DNA of 64,000 nucleotides from Pedobacter faecalis (GCF_030182585.1 NZ_JARXOW010000001.1:62001-126000), one strand, 5' to 3'. Positions 24,797-34,799 are shown, counted from the stretch's first letter. A program made the numbers and translations. Notes: generated by a model not told the origin, from the letters alone.

Positions 24797-24825
24797 AAGT
24801 CACGGCCGCAGACCGTGACTTTTTT
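24797..24825 (+). terminator. Terminator of the small hydrophilic protein gene
   Basis: AAGTCACGG (24797-24805) and CCGTGACTT (24813-24821) form a 9-bp stem with a 7-base loop, followed by an unbroken T-run. Confidence 0.88.
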
Positions 24826-24921
24826 GTTTTTTATATTTGGAAATTCTTTATCTTGGTGGCATGTAACCAGTTTTGGCGACTTCCTTTGTTGCTGAGACGT
24901 TTAATTTATAAACCACACATA

Positions 24922-27210
24922 ATGATTAAGAAACTTTTAACCGCCTCACTTGTGGTGGCTTCGTTTGGTGCGTTTGCCCAGACAGTTGAAAAAGTAACCG
25001 ATCCGGTCGAGTGGATCAACCCGCTCATGGGGACATTTAGTAAACCAAGCCTGTCAAACGGAAATACCTATCCTACGATAGCAGTTCCATGGGGTATGAA
25101 CTTCTGGACGCCACAAACCGGCAAGATGGGGGATGGCTGGGCTTATACCTACGATGCCGATAAGATCAGAGGGTTTAAGCAAACGCATCAGCCGTCACCC
25201 TGGATGAACGATTACGGTCAGTTTTCTGTGATGCCGGTCACCGGTAAGAAGCGGTTTACCCAGGATGAGCGTGCGAGCTGGTTTTCACACAAAGCAGAAG
25301 TTGTAAAGCCATACTATTACAGTGTTTATCTTGCTGATGCAGATGTTACTACAGAAATTACCCCTACGGAACGTGCTGCACAATTCCGTTTCACCTTTCC
25401 TAAGTCGGACGAGTCTTATATCGTAGTAGACGCCTTCGATCGTGGATCTTACATTAAAATCATTCCTTCAGAGCGGAAGATCGTGGGTTACAGTACCAGA
25501 CACTCGCATAAATCGCCCGAAAACTTTAAGAACTACTTTGTGATGTATTTCGATAAACCATTCGCTTCTGCAGACGGATGGAAAGGTTCGGAACTGGCAA
25601 ACGGTGTGCTGGAGATTACAGACAACCATGCAGGAGCGATCATTGGCTTCAAAACCAACAAAGGCGAGCAGGTTAACATGAAAGTTGCCTCGTCATTTAT
25701 CAGCATTGAGCAGGCAGAAATATCTTTAAAAAGAGAACTTGCCGCTGATAGCTTCAATGATACCAGAGATAAAGCAAAAGCTATCTGGAATAAAACCCTG
25801 AGCCGTATCAGTGTCGAGGGAGGAACAATTGATCAGGTCAGAACATTCTATTCCTGCCTGTATCGCACCCTTTTCTTCCCGAACAAGCTTTATGAAATCG
25901 ATGCGAACAACCAGATCATTCACTGGAGCCCTTATAACGGCAAGATCCTTCCTGGTTATATGTTTGCCGGTACTGGGTTCTGGGATACCTTCAGGGCACT
26001 TTATCCATTCCTTAACCTGATGTATCCTTCTATTAATAAGGAAATGCAGGAAGGACTTGTTAATGACTTCAAGGAGGGCGGGTTCCTCCCCGAATGGTCT
26101 AGCCCTGGTTTTGCAAACATCATGGTTGGAAACAACTCCGCTTCTGTAGTGGCGGATGCCTATATAAAAGGTGTAAGGGGTTACGACATCAACACCCTAT
26201 GGGACGCTGTAAAACATGGCGCGAATAACGAAGGTCCGATGACAGCAGTTGGCCGTGTAGGTGTTAAGTATTACAATGAGCTGGGTTATGTGCCTTATGA
26301 CGTGAAAATTAACGAGAACGCAGCAAGAACGCTGGAATATGCTTACGATGACTTCGCGATTTATCAATTGGGCAGGGCGCTTGGAAAGCCAGCTTCAGAG
26401 ATCGATATCTATAAGCAGCGTGCAATGAACTATAAAAACCTGTTTGATCCTGCTAGCGGTTTGATGCGTGGTAAAAACAAAGACGGTAAATTCCAGTCGC
26501 CTTTCAACCCATTCAAATGGGGAGATGCCTTCACGGAGGGTAACAGCTGGCATTATTCATGGTCGGTATTTCAGGATGTAGACGGTTTGGCTAAACTGAT
26601 GGGTGGAAAAGAAAAGTTTGTAGAGAAACTCGACTCTGTATTTACCTTGCCGCCAATCTTTGACGATAGCTATTATGGTGGAGTGATACACGAAATCCGC
26701 GAGATGCAGATTGCTAACATGGGACAGTATGCACACGGTAACCAGCCTATACAGCATATGATTTACCTGTATAACTACGGCGGTGCGCCATGGAAAACAC
26801 AATACTGGGTGCGTGAAACAATGAACAGAATGTACAAGCCAACGCCAGACGGATACTGTGGTGATGAAGACAACGGACAGACTTCGGCCTGGTATGTTTT
26901 CTCTGCCCTTGGGTTCTATCCTGTTACACCTGCGGTAGATCAGTATGTTTTAGGTGCTCCTTTGTTCAAAAAAGTAACCTTGAACCTGGAGAACGGTAAA
27001 CAAATCGTCATCAACGCACCTGAAAACAGCGATACTAACCGCTATGTAGACATTTTGAAATACAACGGTAAAATAAGAACGCAAAGCTGGCTGAGTCACT
27101 CTGATTTGATTAAGGGTGCTAAGCTTGATTTTAATATGATCGCTTCACCGAACAAATCAAGAGGAACCAAGGAATCTGATTTCCCTTACTCTATGTCGAC
27201 GGAAAAATAA
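24922..27210 (+). CDS. GH92 family alpha-mannosidase
   Basis: A secreted glycoside hydrolase of 762 residues. ATG 24922 gives a clean signal peptide ending GAFAQ at about residue 20; an earlier in-frame ATG at 24853 adds no signal-like sequence. The N-terminal beta-sandwich opens WINPLMGTF, and the (alpha/alpha)6 domain contains FTEGNSWHYSW, which holds the GH92 general acid Glu, and GDEDNGQTSAWYVFSALGFYP with the conserved Asp of the general base. Both are intact, so it should be a calcium-dependent exo-alpha-mannosidase. No SusC/D pair is adjacent; it is an isolated gene. Confidence 0.95.
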   Translation: MIKKLLTASLVVASFGAFAQTVEKVTDPVEWINPLMGTFSKPSLSNGNTYPTIAVPWGMNFWTPQTGKMGDGWAYTYDADKIRGFKQTHQPSPWMNDYGQFSVMPVTGKKRFTQDERASWFSHKAEVVKPYYYSVYLADADVTTEITPTERAAQFRFTFPKSDESYIVVDAFDRGSYIKIIPSERKIVGYSTRHSHKSPENFKNYFVMYFDKPFASADGWKGSELANGVLEITDNHAGAIIGFKTNKGEQVNMKVASSFISIEQAEISLKRELAADSFNDTRDKAKAIWNKTLSRISVEGGTIDQVRTFYSCLYRTLFFPNKLYEIDANNQIIHWSPYNGKILPGYMFAGTGFWDTFRALYPFLNLMYPSINKEMQEGLVNDFKEGGFLPEWSSPGFANIMVGNNSASVVADAYIKGVRGYDINTLWDAVKHGANNEGPMTAVGRVGVKYYNELGYVPYDVKINENAARTLEYAYDDFAIYQLGRALGKPASEIDIYKQRAMNYKNLFDPASGLMRGKNKDGKFQSPFNPFKWGDAFTEGNSWHYSWSVFQDVDGLAKLMGGKEKFVEKLDSVFTLPPIFDDSYYGGVIHEIREMQIANMGQYAHGNQPIQHMIYLYNYGGAPWKTQYWVRETMNRMYKPTPDGYCGDEDNGQTSAWYVFSALGFYPVTPAVDQYVLGAPLFKKVTLNLENGKQIVINAPENSDTNRYVDILKYNGKIRTQSWLSHSDLIKGAKLDFNMIASPNKSRGTKESDFPYSMSTEK

Positions 27211-27219
27211 ACTTCTTTT

Positions 27220-27296
27220 AAAGACTGATGTTCGTTCGTGCTGCATTTCTCTAAGCTTAGCAAAGGAACGCAACGCACTCACAAACATCAGTCTTT
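27220..27296 (+). terminator. Large hairpin after GH92 gene, terminator-like
   Basis: AAAGACTGATGTT (27220-27232) pairs perfectly with AACATCAGTCTTT (27284-27296), followed by TTTG. The loop is about 51 bases and carries a short internal palindrome CTAAGCTTAG, with GTGC and GCAC segments that could extend the fold. It works as a terminator by position, but the loop length is unusual. Confidence 0.6.
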
Positions 27297-27305
27297 TTGC
27301 CATAC

Positions 27306-27342
27306 AACAACAAAGCCCATTCATTGAATGGGCTTTGTTGTT
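27306..27342 (-). terminator. Terminator of accD
   Basis: An almost perfect palindrome with 18-base arms, AACAACAAAGCCCATTCA (27306-27323) and its complement (27325-27342). T-rich sequence follows on both strands, so it can stop leftward accD transcription, and transcription from GH92. Confidence 0.85.
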
Positions 27343-27369
27343 ATCGTATAAAAAGTGTTTTTTGTATTG

Positions 27370-28215
27370 TTAGTGCTTCATCATCTTAATAAATGATGCA
27401 AGTTTAGATTTCATAGCACGTCTGTCGACAATAAAATCCAGGAAGCCATGTTCCAATACAAACTCCGCTGTTTGGAAACCTTTAGGTAAATCCTTCTTAA
27501 TGGTTTCCTTAATAACCCTCGGACCTGCAAATCCGATCAAAGCACCCGGTTCAGCGATGTTAATATCTCCAAGCATCGCGTACGAAGCCGTAACACCGCC
27601 TGTGGTTGGATCCGTAAGCAGGGAAATATAAGGAATCTTCGCCTGACTTAGCAAGGCAAGCTTTGCCGAAGTTTTTGCCATCTGCATGAGCGAAAATGCA
27701 GCCTCCATCATTCTGGCACCTCCCGATTTAGAGATCATCAGAAAGGGTATCTTATTCGCAATAGAATAATCAATACAGCGGGCGATCTTTTCTCCAACAA
27801 CAGAACCCATAGAACCGCCAATAAAATTAAAGTCCATACAGGCAATCACCAAGTCTTCACCTTCAATCTTTCCGTGAGCAGCCCTGATGGCGTCTTTCAA
27901 ACCCGTCTTAGCTATAGTCTCTGTCAATCTGGCGGTATAAGGTTTACTGTCCGTGAAATTAAGCGGGTCGCCCGATTTCAGATTCCCGAAAAGTTCGGTG
28001 AACTCGTTCTGGTCGAACAGTACCTGAAAGTACTCTTTAGAACCAATTCTTAAATGGTAATCGCAATACAGACACACATATTTGCTTTCCAGCAGTTCTC
28101 CAGTATGCAACGCTTTTTTACAATTAGGGCATTTGTTCCACAATCCGTCGGGAGCTTCTTTTTTCTCTTCAGTAAGTGTACTTATGCCTTTTTTATCTCT
28201 CTTAAACCAAGCCAT
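27370..28215 (-). CDS. accD: Acetyl-CoA carboxylase carboxyltransferase subunit beta
   Basis: Transfers the carboxyl group from biotin carboxyl carrier protein to acetyl-CoA, the committed step of fatty-acid synthesis. ATG at 28215 ([11 protein letters not shown]) is the family start, giving 281 residues; an upstream in-frame ATG at 28242 adds nine non-conserved residues. The zinc ribbon has CPNCKKAL and [11 protein letters not shown]. The crotonase-like core has [11 protein letters not shown] and [16 protein letters not shown]. accA is not in the window, as is common when the subunits are encoded apart. Confidence 0.96.
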   Translation of the reverse strand: MAWFKRDKKGISTLTEEKKEAPDGLWNKCPNCKKALHTGELLESKYVCLYCDYHLRIGSKEYFQVLFDQNEFTELFGNLKSGDPLNFTDSKPYTARLTETIAKTGLKDAIRAAHGKIEGEDLVIACMDFNFIGGSMGSVVGEKIARCIDYSIANKIPFLMISKSGGARMMEAAFSLMQMAKTSAKLALLSQAKIPYISLLTDPTTGGVTASYAMLGDINIAEPGALIGFAGPRVIKETIKKDLPKGFQTAEFVLEHGFLDFIVDRRAMKSKLASFIKMMKH

Positions 28216-28325
28216 GTTATTTCTTGAAAAATGCGACCACAAAGAAACGAAAAAAAATCAGAAGAGTTCAACCTTGTTTTCGCATTAGATTTCCGTTCCA
28301 CAGCTCAAAATATTGCGCCGCAACC

Positions 28326-28356
28326 TTGGGCTTAAGGCATAATTTTCCTAACTTCG
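28326..28356 (+). promoter_or_regulatory. Promoter of the aldolase gene
   Basis: TTG (28326-28328) and TAACTTCG (28349-28356) with a 20-base spacer resemble the Bacteroidota -33/-7 promoter, the last part deviating by one base from TAnnTTTG. It lies 22 bases before the start codon. Confidence 0.45.
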
Positions 28357-28377
28357 GCGTACATTAAAATATTAAAG

Positions 28378-29457
28378 ATGAGTTTAAAAGGTTACAAGGG
28401 AGTAATTTACGGAGATGCCGTTCAGGAATTATTTGAACAGGCAAAGAAACATCAATTTGCACTACCAGCAGTGAACGTTACTGGAACAAACACTATTAAC
28501 GCTGTGATGGAAACTGCAAAAGCCGTGAATTCACCGGTTATTATTCAGTTATCTAACGGCGGAGCCCAGTTTTATGCAGGTAAAACACTAAACAACGATA
28601 ACTTGAATGCTTGCATTCTTGGCGCTGTATCAGCTGCTAAACATGTGCATTTGTTGGCAGAACACTATGGTGTTGCAGTAATATTACATACCGATCATGC
28701 CGCAAAAAAGCTTTTGCCTTGGATTGACGGCCTGCTTGATCACGGTGAGGAATTTTTCGCCACTCATGGCAAACCTCTATTCTCGTCTCACATGCTCGAT
28801 CTTTCAGAGGAGTCTATCGAAGAGAATATGGAGATCTCAGCGAAATACCTGGAGCGTATGTCTAAAATGGGCATGACTATCGAAATCGAACTGGGCGTAA
28901 CAGGTGGTGAAGAAGACGGTGTAGATAACAGTGATGTCGACAGCTCTAAACTATATACACAGCCTTCTGAGGTAGCTTATGCGTATGAAGAACTCAGCAA
29001 GGTTAGCGATAAATTTACCGTAGCTGCGGCTTTCGGTAACGTACACGGTGTTTATAAGCCAGGTAATGTTAAGCTACAGCCAGTTATTCTCAAGAATTCT
29101 CAGGACTTCATTAAAGAGAAATTCAATCTTACCGCCGAGAAGCCGATTAACTTCGTGTTCCATGGCGGATCAGGTTCCTCTCAGGAAGAGATCCGGGAAG
29201 CAATCTCCTACGGCGCTATCAAGATGAATATCGATACCGATATGCAATGGGCGTTCTGGGAAGGCATCCACGATTATTACAAAGCAAATGAAGCTTATCT
29301 TCAGGCACAGATCGGTAACCCGGATGGCGAGGACAAACCAAATAAAAAGTACTATGATCCACGCGTATGGTTGCGCAAAGGTGAAGAGAACTTCGTAAAG
29401 CGTCTAACTCAGGCCTTCGAAGATCTGAATTGCCGTAACGCAAGCGATAAGTTATAA
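28378..29457 (+). CDS. fbaA: Class II fructose-bisphosphate aldolase
   Basis: Zinc-dependent cleavage and formation of fructose-1,6-bisphosphate in glycolysis and gluconeogenesis. It has 359 residues, of the class IIA type. Metal ligands lie in ILHTDHAAKK, GNVHGVYKPG and VFHGGSGSSQEEI, and MNIDTDMQWAFW holds the phosphate-binding Asp. The start MSLKGYKGVIYGDAVQELFE is standard. It is monocistronic between its own promoter and the terminator at 29483. Confidence 0.96.
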   Translation: MSLKGYKGVIYGDAVQELFEQAKKHQFALPAVNVTGTNTINAVMETAKAVNSPVIIQLSNGGAQFYAGKTLNNDNLNACILGAVSAAKHVHLLAEHYGVAVILHTDHAAKKLLPWIDGLLDHGEEFFATHGKPLFSSHMLDLSEESIEENMEISAKYLERMSKMGMTIEIELGVTGGEEDGVDNSDVDSSKLYTQPSEVAYAYEELSKVSDKFTVAAAFGNVHGVYKPGNVKLQPVILKNSQDFIKEKFNLTAEKPINFVFHGGSGSSQEEIREAISYGAIKMNIDTDMQWAFWEGIHDYYKANEAYLQAQIGNPDGEDKPNKKYYDPRVWLRKGEENFVKRLTQAFEDLNCRNASDKL

Positions 29458-29482
29458 CAACAATAGGCCTTCCAAAAGGCAG

Positions 29483-29514
29483 AAGCGTTGCGGAGCAATC
29501 CTCAACGCTTTTTT
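29483..29514 (+). terminator. Terminator of the aldolase gene
   Basis: AAGCGTTG (29483-29490) and CAACGCTT (29503-29510) form the stem, extended by GGA/TCC inside, followed by TTTT. It abuts the stop codon of the opposing HMG-CoA lyase-like gene (29513). Confidence 0.85.
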
Positions 29515-30373
29515 AATGGAATATACGCGACGAGAACCGCACCGCTTCCGTCCATTTTTCCATATCCAGGTTAAGATGTATGTTCTTGGCTGTGAAGAAA
29601 TCGATAAGATCTTCTGTTGCCATGTTCCCCGTAAGGTCATCTGCAGCCATAGGGCAACCGCCATATCCGCGCAGTGCACTATCAAATCTCGCACATCCCG
29701 CGTCATATGCAGCTTCCATTTTTTCAAGTCTGGTAGCTGGCGTACTATGGAGATGCAGACCAATCTCGATATTGCTGAAGCTGGCCAGGAGAGTGGGCAC
29801 GATTTCTCGTATTTTTTCCGGGGATGACACCCCGATGGTGTCCGAAAGTGCCAGTATCGTTACGCCATTTCCCACCAGTCTGTCTGTCCATTCCTCAACA
29901 ATTTCCGTATTCCAGGGGTCGCCATAGGGGTTACCGAAACCCATAGAAAGATAGATTACGGCCGTCTTTTGTTGCTTATCGCATATCTCAAGCAAAGCCT
30001 TTAGTGTGTCAACCGATTCCAGTATGCCCGAATTCGTATTCCTCCGCTGGAATGTCTCGGAAATGGAGAAGGGGAATCCCAAATAGCTTATCTCGTCGAA
30101 CGCTGCTGCTTCCTCTGCGCCGCGAAGGTTCGCGACTATAGCAAGCAGCTTTGACTTCGTGCCCGTCAGATCCAGCTTGCTTAACACCTCGCGGGTATCT
30201 TTAAGTTGAGGAATGGCTTTAGCAGAGACGAAACTTCCAAAATCAATCGTGTCAAATCCTACCTCGAGAAGTAAGTTGATGTACTGCGCTTTTAGTTCGG
30301 TAGGAATAAAATCATGGATGCCCTGCATGGCATCCCTGGGGCACTCAACCAGTTTTATCGATTTTTGCTTCAT
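29513..30373 (-). CDS. Hydroxymethylglutaryl-CoA lyase family protein
   Basis: A 286-residue TIM-barrel enzyme of the HMG-CoA lyase / DRE-TIM metallolyase family, which releases acetoacetate and acetyl-CoA from HMG-CoA in leucine breakdown. The substrate motif is VECPRDAMQGIHDF (EVGPRDGLQ in the type enzyme), the metal ligands lie in IGLHLHSTPA, and the loop cysteine is in GGCPMAADDLTGNMATEDL. It starts 29 bases inside the end of the upstream NDH-2 gene, so translation is probably coupled. The acyl-CoA substrate is inferred from the family only. Confidence 0.9.
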   Translation of the reverse strand: MKQKSIKLVECPRDAMQGIHDFIPTELKAQYINLLLEVGFDTIDFGSFVSAKAIPQLKDTREVLSKLDLTGTKSKLLAIVANLRGAEEAAAFDEISYLGFPFSISETFQRRNTNSGILESVDTLKALLEICDKQQKTAVIYLSMGFGNPYGDPWNTEIVEEWTDRLVGNGVTILALSDTIGVSSPEKIREIVPTLLASFSNIEIGLHLHSTPATRLEKMEAAYDAGCARFDSALRGYGGCPMAADDLTGNMATEDLIDFFTAKNIHLNLDMEKWTEAVRFSSRIFH

Positions 30374-31655
30374 TGTTGGTATCTCTGAAAAACGGGCGGA
30401 TAATCAGTCGTGTGCCCCTGTCGTAACTGAAATAACTCCAAACCCAGTTCACGAATACGACCAGCTTGTTCCTGAATCCAACCAGCGTCATCAAATGTAC
30501 AAACATCCAGGTAAACCAGGCAAATACCCCCTGAAATCTGATCTTGTGCAGATCAACCACCGCCCGGTTTCGGCCCACAGTAGCCATGGTTCCCTTATCG
30601 AAATAGTCGAAAGGTTCGGTAGGCTTGCCTTCAATAATCCGCATCAAATTCTTTGCCAGCAATTTCCCTTGCTGCATCGCTGCGGGCGCCACGCCAGGGT
30701 GACCGTTCGGAAATTTATCTGTGATCATCGCAGCCACATCACCGATAGCAAAAATATTGGCATGGCCCTCAACCAGGTTTACTTCATTGACCCTTAAGCG
30801 GTTTCCGCGTACTATACTGGCCGGGTTCAGGCCGTCAAGAACGGCACCTTTTACGCCGGCCGACCAGATTACGGTAGAGGAGGAGATTCTTTGTCCACCT
30901 TCCAAGCTAAGCACTTTACCGTTGTACGATAGTACCCGGGCATCGGTCAGCACCGTAACCCCCAATTCAACAAGGAAGTCCCTCGATTTCTTCTGCGCCT
31001 GGGGAGACATGGCGCCCAACAACTCGGGCGATCCTTCAATCAAATAGATGTTGACCTGGTCAAGGTCCAGATCCGGATAGTCGTTCTTCAGTACATGCTT
31101 CTTCAGTTCAGCGATCGCGCCTGCTGTTTCTACACCCGTAGGGCCGCCGCCCACCACAATGAAGTTCAGCATCTCCGACTTTAATACTGGATCGGCCGTG
31201 ATCTGCGCAGCTTCCAGATTCTGCAGCATCAAACTGCGTAAATTTAAAGCCTCCGGAATTGACTTCATGGGCATGGCATTCCGCTCAATTTCCGTCTGCC
31301 CGAAGAAGTTACTCGTAGAACCTGTCGCGATAACCAGGTAATCGTATTCAATTGTGCCTACGGTGGTTGCCAGAATATTTTCCTCCGGGATCACATGCGT
31401 AGCGTCCGTAACTCGGAACGTAAAATTCTTTTGCCCCTTGAATACTTTTCTTAGCGGGAAAGCGATCGACTCTGCTTCTAGTCCACCAGTGGCAACCTGG
31501 TACAGCAATGGCTGAAATGTATGATAATTGTGGCGGTCGACCATCAGAACATCGACATCTTTGTTCCGAAGCTTTTTAGCTAATTCAATACCGCCGAATC
31601 CGCCGCCCACGATAACAATTCTTGTTTTGGATCCTTTCGGGAAATGTTGCTCCAT
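30345..31655 (-). CDS. Type II NADH:quinone oxidoreductase (NDH-2)
   Basis: A single-subunit flavoprotein that passes electrons from NADH to menaquinone without pumping protons. It has 436 residues from ATG 31655 (MEQHFPKGSKTR); a longer in-frame extension up to 31832 runs into the secDF gene and lacks family similarity. The FAD-binding fold is IVIVGGGFGGIELAKKL, and the second dinucleotide fold is FIVVGGGPTGVETAGAIAEL. The C-terminal amphipathic segment FAWFTWMFVHLMTLVGFRNK is the membrane-attachment region of NDH-2. It overlaps the following lyase gene by 29 bases. Confidence 0.94.
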   Translation of the reverse strand: MEQHFPKGSKTRIVIVGGGFGGIELAKKLRNKDVDVLMVDRHNYHTFQPLLYQVATGGLEAESIAFPLRKVFKGQKNFTFRVTDATHVIPEENILATTVGTIEYDYLVIATGSTSNFFGQTEIERNAMPMKSIPEALNLRSLMLQNLEAAQITADPVLKSEMLNFIVVGGGPTGVETAGAIAELKKHVLKNDYPDLDLDQVNIYLIEGSPELLGAMSPQAQKKSRDFLVELGVTVLTDARVLSYNGKVLSLEGGQRISSSTVIWSAGVKGAVLDGLNPASIVRGNRLRVNEVNLVEGHANIFAIGDVAAMITDKFPNGHPGVAPAAMQQGKLLAKNLMRIIEGKPTEPFDYFDKGTMATVGRNRAVVDLHKIRFQGVFAWFTWMFVHLMTLVGFRNKLVVFVNWVWSYFSYDRGTRLIIRPFFRDTNNEAKIDKTG

Positions 31656-31690
31656 AGTGATCAATTTTGATAAGTATGATATAACAACAA

Positions 31691-31715
31691 AAAGGCATCC
31701 AAAAAGGATGCCTTT
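31691..31715 (-). terminator. Terminator of secDF
   Basis: AAAGGCATCC (31691-31700) and GGATGCCTTT (31706-31715) form a 10-bp stem with a 5-base loop; the minus strand continues into TTGTTGTTA. It stops leftward secDF transcription before NDH-2. Confidence 0.85.
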
Positions 31716-31740
31716 ATTTATAGTTTTTTGTATTCCCGGA

Positions 31741-34692
31741 TTATACGGTCGTGTTGTCTTCCTTTTTACGGGTAAACTCAACCACAAATGGCGTAGCCAC
31801 GAACAGGGATGAATAAGTACCGAAGATAACACCGATCAGCATCGCGAAAGAGAATCCTCTCAAGATATCACCTCCGAAGAAGAACAATACCAGCAAGGCA
31901 AGCATTACGCAAAGACCAGTAACCACCGTACGGTTCAAGGTGCTGTTCAATGCGTTATTCACGATAGTCGGCATGCTTTCGTTCTTATGACGGCTTTGGC
32001 CCAGATATTCCCGCACACGGTCAAATACTACAACTGTATCGTTCATCGAATAGCCCATTACTGTAAGGATGGCAGCAATAAACTGTTGGTCGATATCCAG
32101 TGAGAAAGGAAGTATTCCGTTGAAGATCGAGAAGATCGCAAGTAATACCAATACGTCGTGCGACAATGCGATAACAGCTGCGATACCAAACTGCAGGTTT
32201 TTAAACCTGATAACGATGTATATAAATACCGCCAGTATGGCTAACAAAACTGCATATACCGCTGAGGTCTTGATGTCGCTCGCCATAGTGGGACCGATTT
32301 TCTGCGCATCCTTAATCAGGTAAGGGTTGTTAAGGCTCTTCAGTCCGGTATTCAATTTCTGCTCCACCTGGCTTTCTACATTTTCGCCAGTTTCATCGAT
32401 CAGGTAGCTCGTTGTAATACGAACCTGATTGCCGATACCGTAAGTTTTCACTTCCGGCGCTTGTCCGAATTGCTCGTCTAAAGCATCCCTTACATCTATC
32501 GTATTAACATCTTTTTTAAACTCTACAACGTAAGCACGTCCGCCTTGAAAATCTACACCAAGGCTGAACCCTTTGGTGAAAATGGATACAATACCCGCAA
32601 GGATAATCACAGAGGAGAAGATATAGAACTTACGTCTTCCGCTTACAAAGTTGAAGTTTGAATCTTTGAAGAGGTTTGCAGTTAAAGGAATAGAGAAAGA
32701 GATCTTCCCTTCTTTCTTCAGAAGCGCTTCGAATACAAGGCGGGTGATAAAGATCGACGTGAACAGCGAGGTTACGATACCTAAAACGAGGGTAGTAGCG
32801 AAACCTTTGATCGGACCGGTACCCAGGTAGAACAGGATGATACCTGTGATCAGGGTTACGATGTTTGAATCGATGATCGCAGAATAAGCGTTTTTGTAAC
32901 CGTCAGCTATAGCTTGTCTCACTGCCTTTCCGGCGGCAAGTTCTTCTTTGATACGTTCGTAAATAAGTACGTTGGCATCCACGGCCATACCAATGGTAAG
33001 TACCAGACCGGCGATTCCAGGAAGCGTCCATACCGCACCCAATGAAGTCATTGCACCAATCAGGAAGAACAGGTTAGTCACCAAAGCGATGTTGGCAACC
33101 CATCCGGCCTTGCTGTAATAGATAGCCATAAAGCCAAGTACCAGCACCAGACCAAGGATAGACGAGATTAAACCGGCGTCAATTGACTCCTGGCCCAAAG
33201 TAGGACCAACAACATATTCACCTACAATATGCGCAGGAACAGGTAGTTTACCAGCTTTCAGTACGTTGGCTAAATCTTTTGTTTCTTCCACTGTAAAGCT
33301 TCCGGAAATTGACGATACCCCGTTCGGAATTTCTTCGTTTACAGAAGGGGCTGAGTATACCTGGTCATCAAGAACAATAGCAATTGACTTTTTGCCGTTA
33401 GCGGCAGCCTCTCCAGTCATTTTTTTCCATGTTGAGGCACCTACACCAGTCATGTACATGGTTACAACAGGCTTACCACTCTGTGGGTCGTAGTCATCCC
33501 GTGCATTACTTACAGCATCACCGCCCAAATCAGGCCTGCCATCAGATGAAGTAACCTTTATAGCATAAAGTTCAAATATCTTGGTGTCGTTTATTGGCTT
33601 TACACTCCAAAGGAATTTATAAGTCTGAGGAATTATTGCCGCAATCTCCGGTCTTGCAAAAAACTCATTAACCTTCGCTGTATCCTTCTGAAGAACCCGG
33701 CCAACTACAGCGCCCGGGGCCAGTTGCTGCTGACCATTTTCCGCTTGGTAAGTTGGAATGTTCAATACAGAAAACAGGGGGTTAGTTTTGGCCATCTCCT
33801 GTGCCTGCAGGGCGGTAGAATCACTTTGTTTTGCCCCTTTAGCCAAACCAGCCAGTTTACTTCCACCTTTAGAAGCTGTATCCGCAGTTGCTGTACCTGA
33901 AGTATCTTTTGCGTTCTTTAAGCTTGCAGCCAGAGTATTGTTAATGTTCTCCATGATGGGGAACACCTCTTCGTTATTATATACATGCCAGAACTGCAGC
34001 TCAGCAGATCCTGATAAAAGCTTGCGCACTCGTTGCTTCGCACTTTCGTCAACTCCCGGAAGTTCGATAAGGATACGGTTGGTACCTTCCTGCTTCTGCA
34101 TGTTCGGACTCACAACACCGAATCCGTCAATACGGCTTCTCAGGATAATAAATGAACGGTCGATAGCATTATCTGCTTCCTTAGTCAGGAAGTTTTTAAT
34201 TTCAGCGTTGGTAGCGTTAGCCTTTACGGTAGCAGCATTGCTTTCATTCGCAAAATAATCGGCCAGTTTGCCGTTCGGGCTGATTTTCTCAAACTCGTTA
34301 ACAAAAGCAGCAATAAAATCTTTTCCGCTGGCGCCGGTCTGACGTTGCGCATTTTCAATAGCCTGGTTAAAATTTGCGTCGTCAGTATTGTTGGCAAGCG
34401 ACTTGATCAGGTTAGCCACGGAGATTTCCATGGTTACGTTCATGCCGCCTTTAAGGTCAAGACCAAGATTAATTTCTTTTTCCTTGCAGAATTGATAATC
34501 GAATCCAAGAATCGGATAAACAGGAACAGTAGCCATGGAATCCAGATACGCTCTTTCCTTGTTCACATCCCCTTTAGCATAAGCTTTGGCATCTTTTTCA
34601 ACTTTAGAAGTTACAAAGCTGAACGAGAGAGAATACACACAGACAATACCTAGAAGTATTGCCATTAATTTAATAAAACCTTTACCCTGCAT
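31741..34692 (-). CDS. secDF: Protein translocase SecDF (fused SecD and SecF)
   Basis: A 983-residue fusion of SecD and SecF that uses the proton gradient to complete Sec-dependent export. The SecD half (about 1-640) has a large periplasmic domain with NLGLDLKGGMNVTMEI and the membrane part with AVDANVLIYERIKEEL; the SecF half (about 660-983) has SLGVDFQGGRAYVVEF and YSMNDTVVVFDRVREYL. The motif Asp residues of both halves are present. Residues 255-290 hold a Ser/Thr/Ala/Lys-rich insert that looks disordered. The fusion is the normal form in Bacteroidota. It is transcribed alone, with a promoter near 34742. Confidence 0.96.
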   Translation of the reverse strand: MQGKGFIKLMAILLGIVCVYSLSFSFVTSKVEKDAKAYAKGDVNKERAYLDSMATVPVYPILGFDYQFCKEKEINLGLDLKGGMNVTMEISVANLIKSLANNTDDANFNQAIENAQRQTGASGKDFIAAFVNEFEKISPNGKLADYFANESNAATVKANATNAEIKNFLTKEADNAIDRSFIILRSRIDGFGVVSPNMQKQEGTNRILIELPGVDESAKQRVRKLLSGSAELQFWHVYNNEEVFPIMENINNTLAASLKNAKDTSGTATADTASKGGSKLAGLAKGAKQSDSTALQAQEMAKTNPLFSVLNIPTYQAENGQQQLAPGAVVGRVLQKDTAKVNEFFARPEIAAIIPQTYKFLWSVKPINDTKIFELYAIKVTSSDGRPDLGGDAVSNARDDYDPQSGKPVVTMYMTGVGASTWKKMTGEAAANGKKSIAIVLDDQVYSAPSVNEEIPNGVSSISGSFTVEETKDLANVLKAGKLPVPAHIVGEYVVGPTLGQESIDAGLISSILGLVLVLGFMAIYYSKAGWVANIALVTNLFFLIGAMTSLGAVWTLPGIAGLVLTIGMAVDANVLIYERIKEELAAGKAVRQAIADGYKNAYSAIIDSNIVTLITGIILFYLGTGPIKGFATTLVLGIVTSLFTSIFITRLVFEALLKKEGKISFSIPLTANLFKDSNFNFVSGRRKFYIFSSVIILAGIVSIFTKGFSLGVDFQGGRAYVVEFKKDVNTIDVRDALDEQFGQAPEVKTYGIGNQVRITTSYLIDETGENVESQVEQKLNTGLKSLNNPYLIKDAQKIGPTMASDIKTSAVYAVLLAILAVFIYIVIRFKNLQFGIAAVIALSHDVLVLLAIFSIFNGILPFSLDIDQQFIAAILTVMGYSMNDTVVVFDRVREYLGQSRHKNESMPTIVNNALNSTLNRTVVTGLCVMLALLVLFFFGGDILRGFSFAMLIGVIFGTYSSLFVATPFVVEFTRKKEDNTTV

Positions 34693-34741
34693 TTTTTGTT
34701 GTTAGTTATCTGTATGCTGCTTGTCTTTTTTTACAAGTCGG

Positions 34742-34749
34742 CAAATCTA
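34742..34749 (-). promoter_or_regulatory. -7 promoter element of secDF
   Basis: The minus strand reads TAGATTTG, a full match to TAnnTTTG, about 50 bases before the secDF start codon. A -33 element was not clear. Confidence 0.45.
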
Positions 34750-34799
34750 ATTATTTTTTTAAATAATAGGCTAGCTATTAGAATTTTTATTATGGCGCG

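Noticed and set aside
31656..31832. Extension of the NDH-2 frame into secDF
   Set aside because: The extra 59 residues run over the secDF terminator and 3' end and show no similarity to NDH-2 N-termini.
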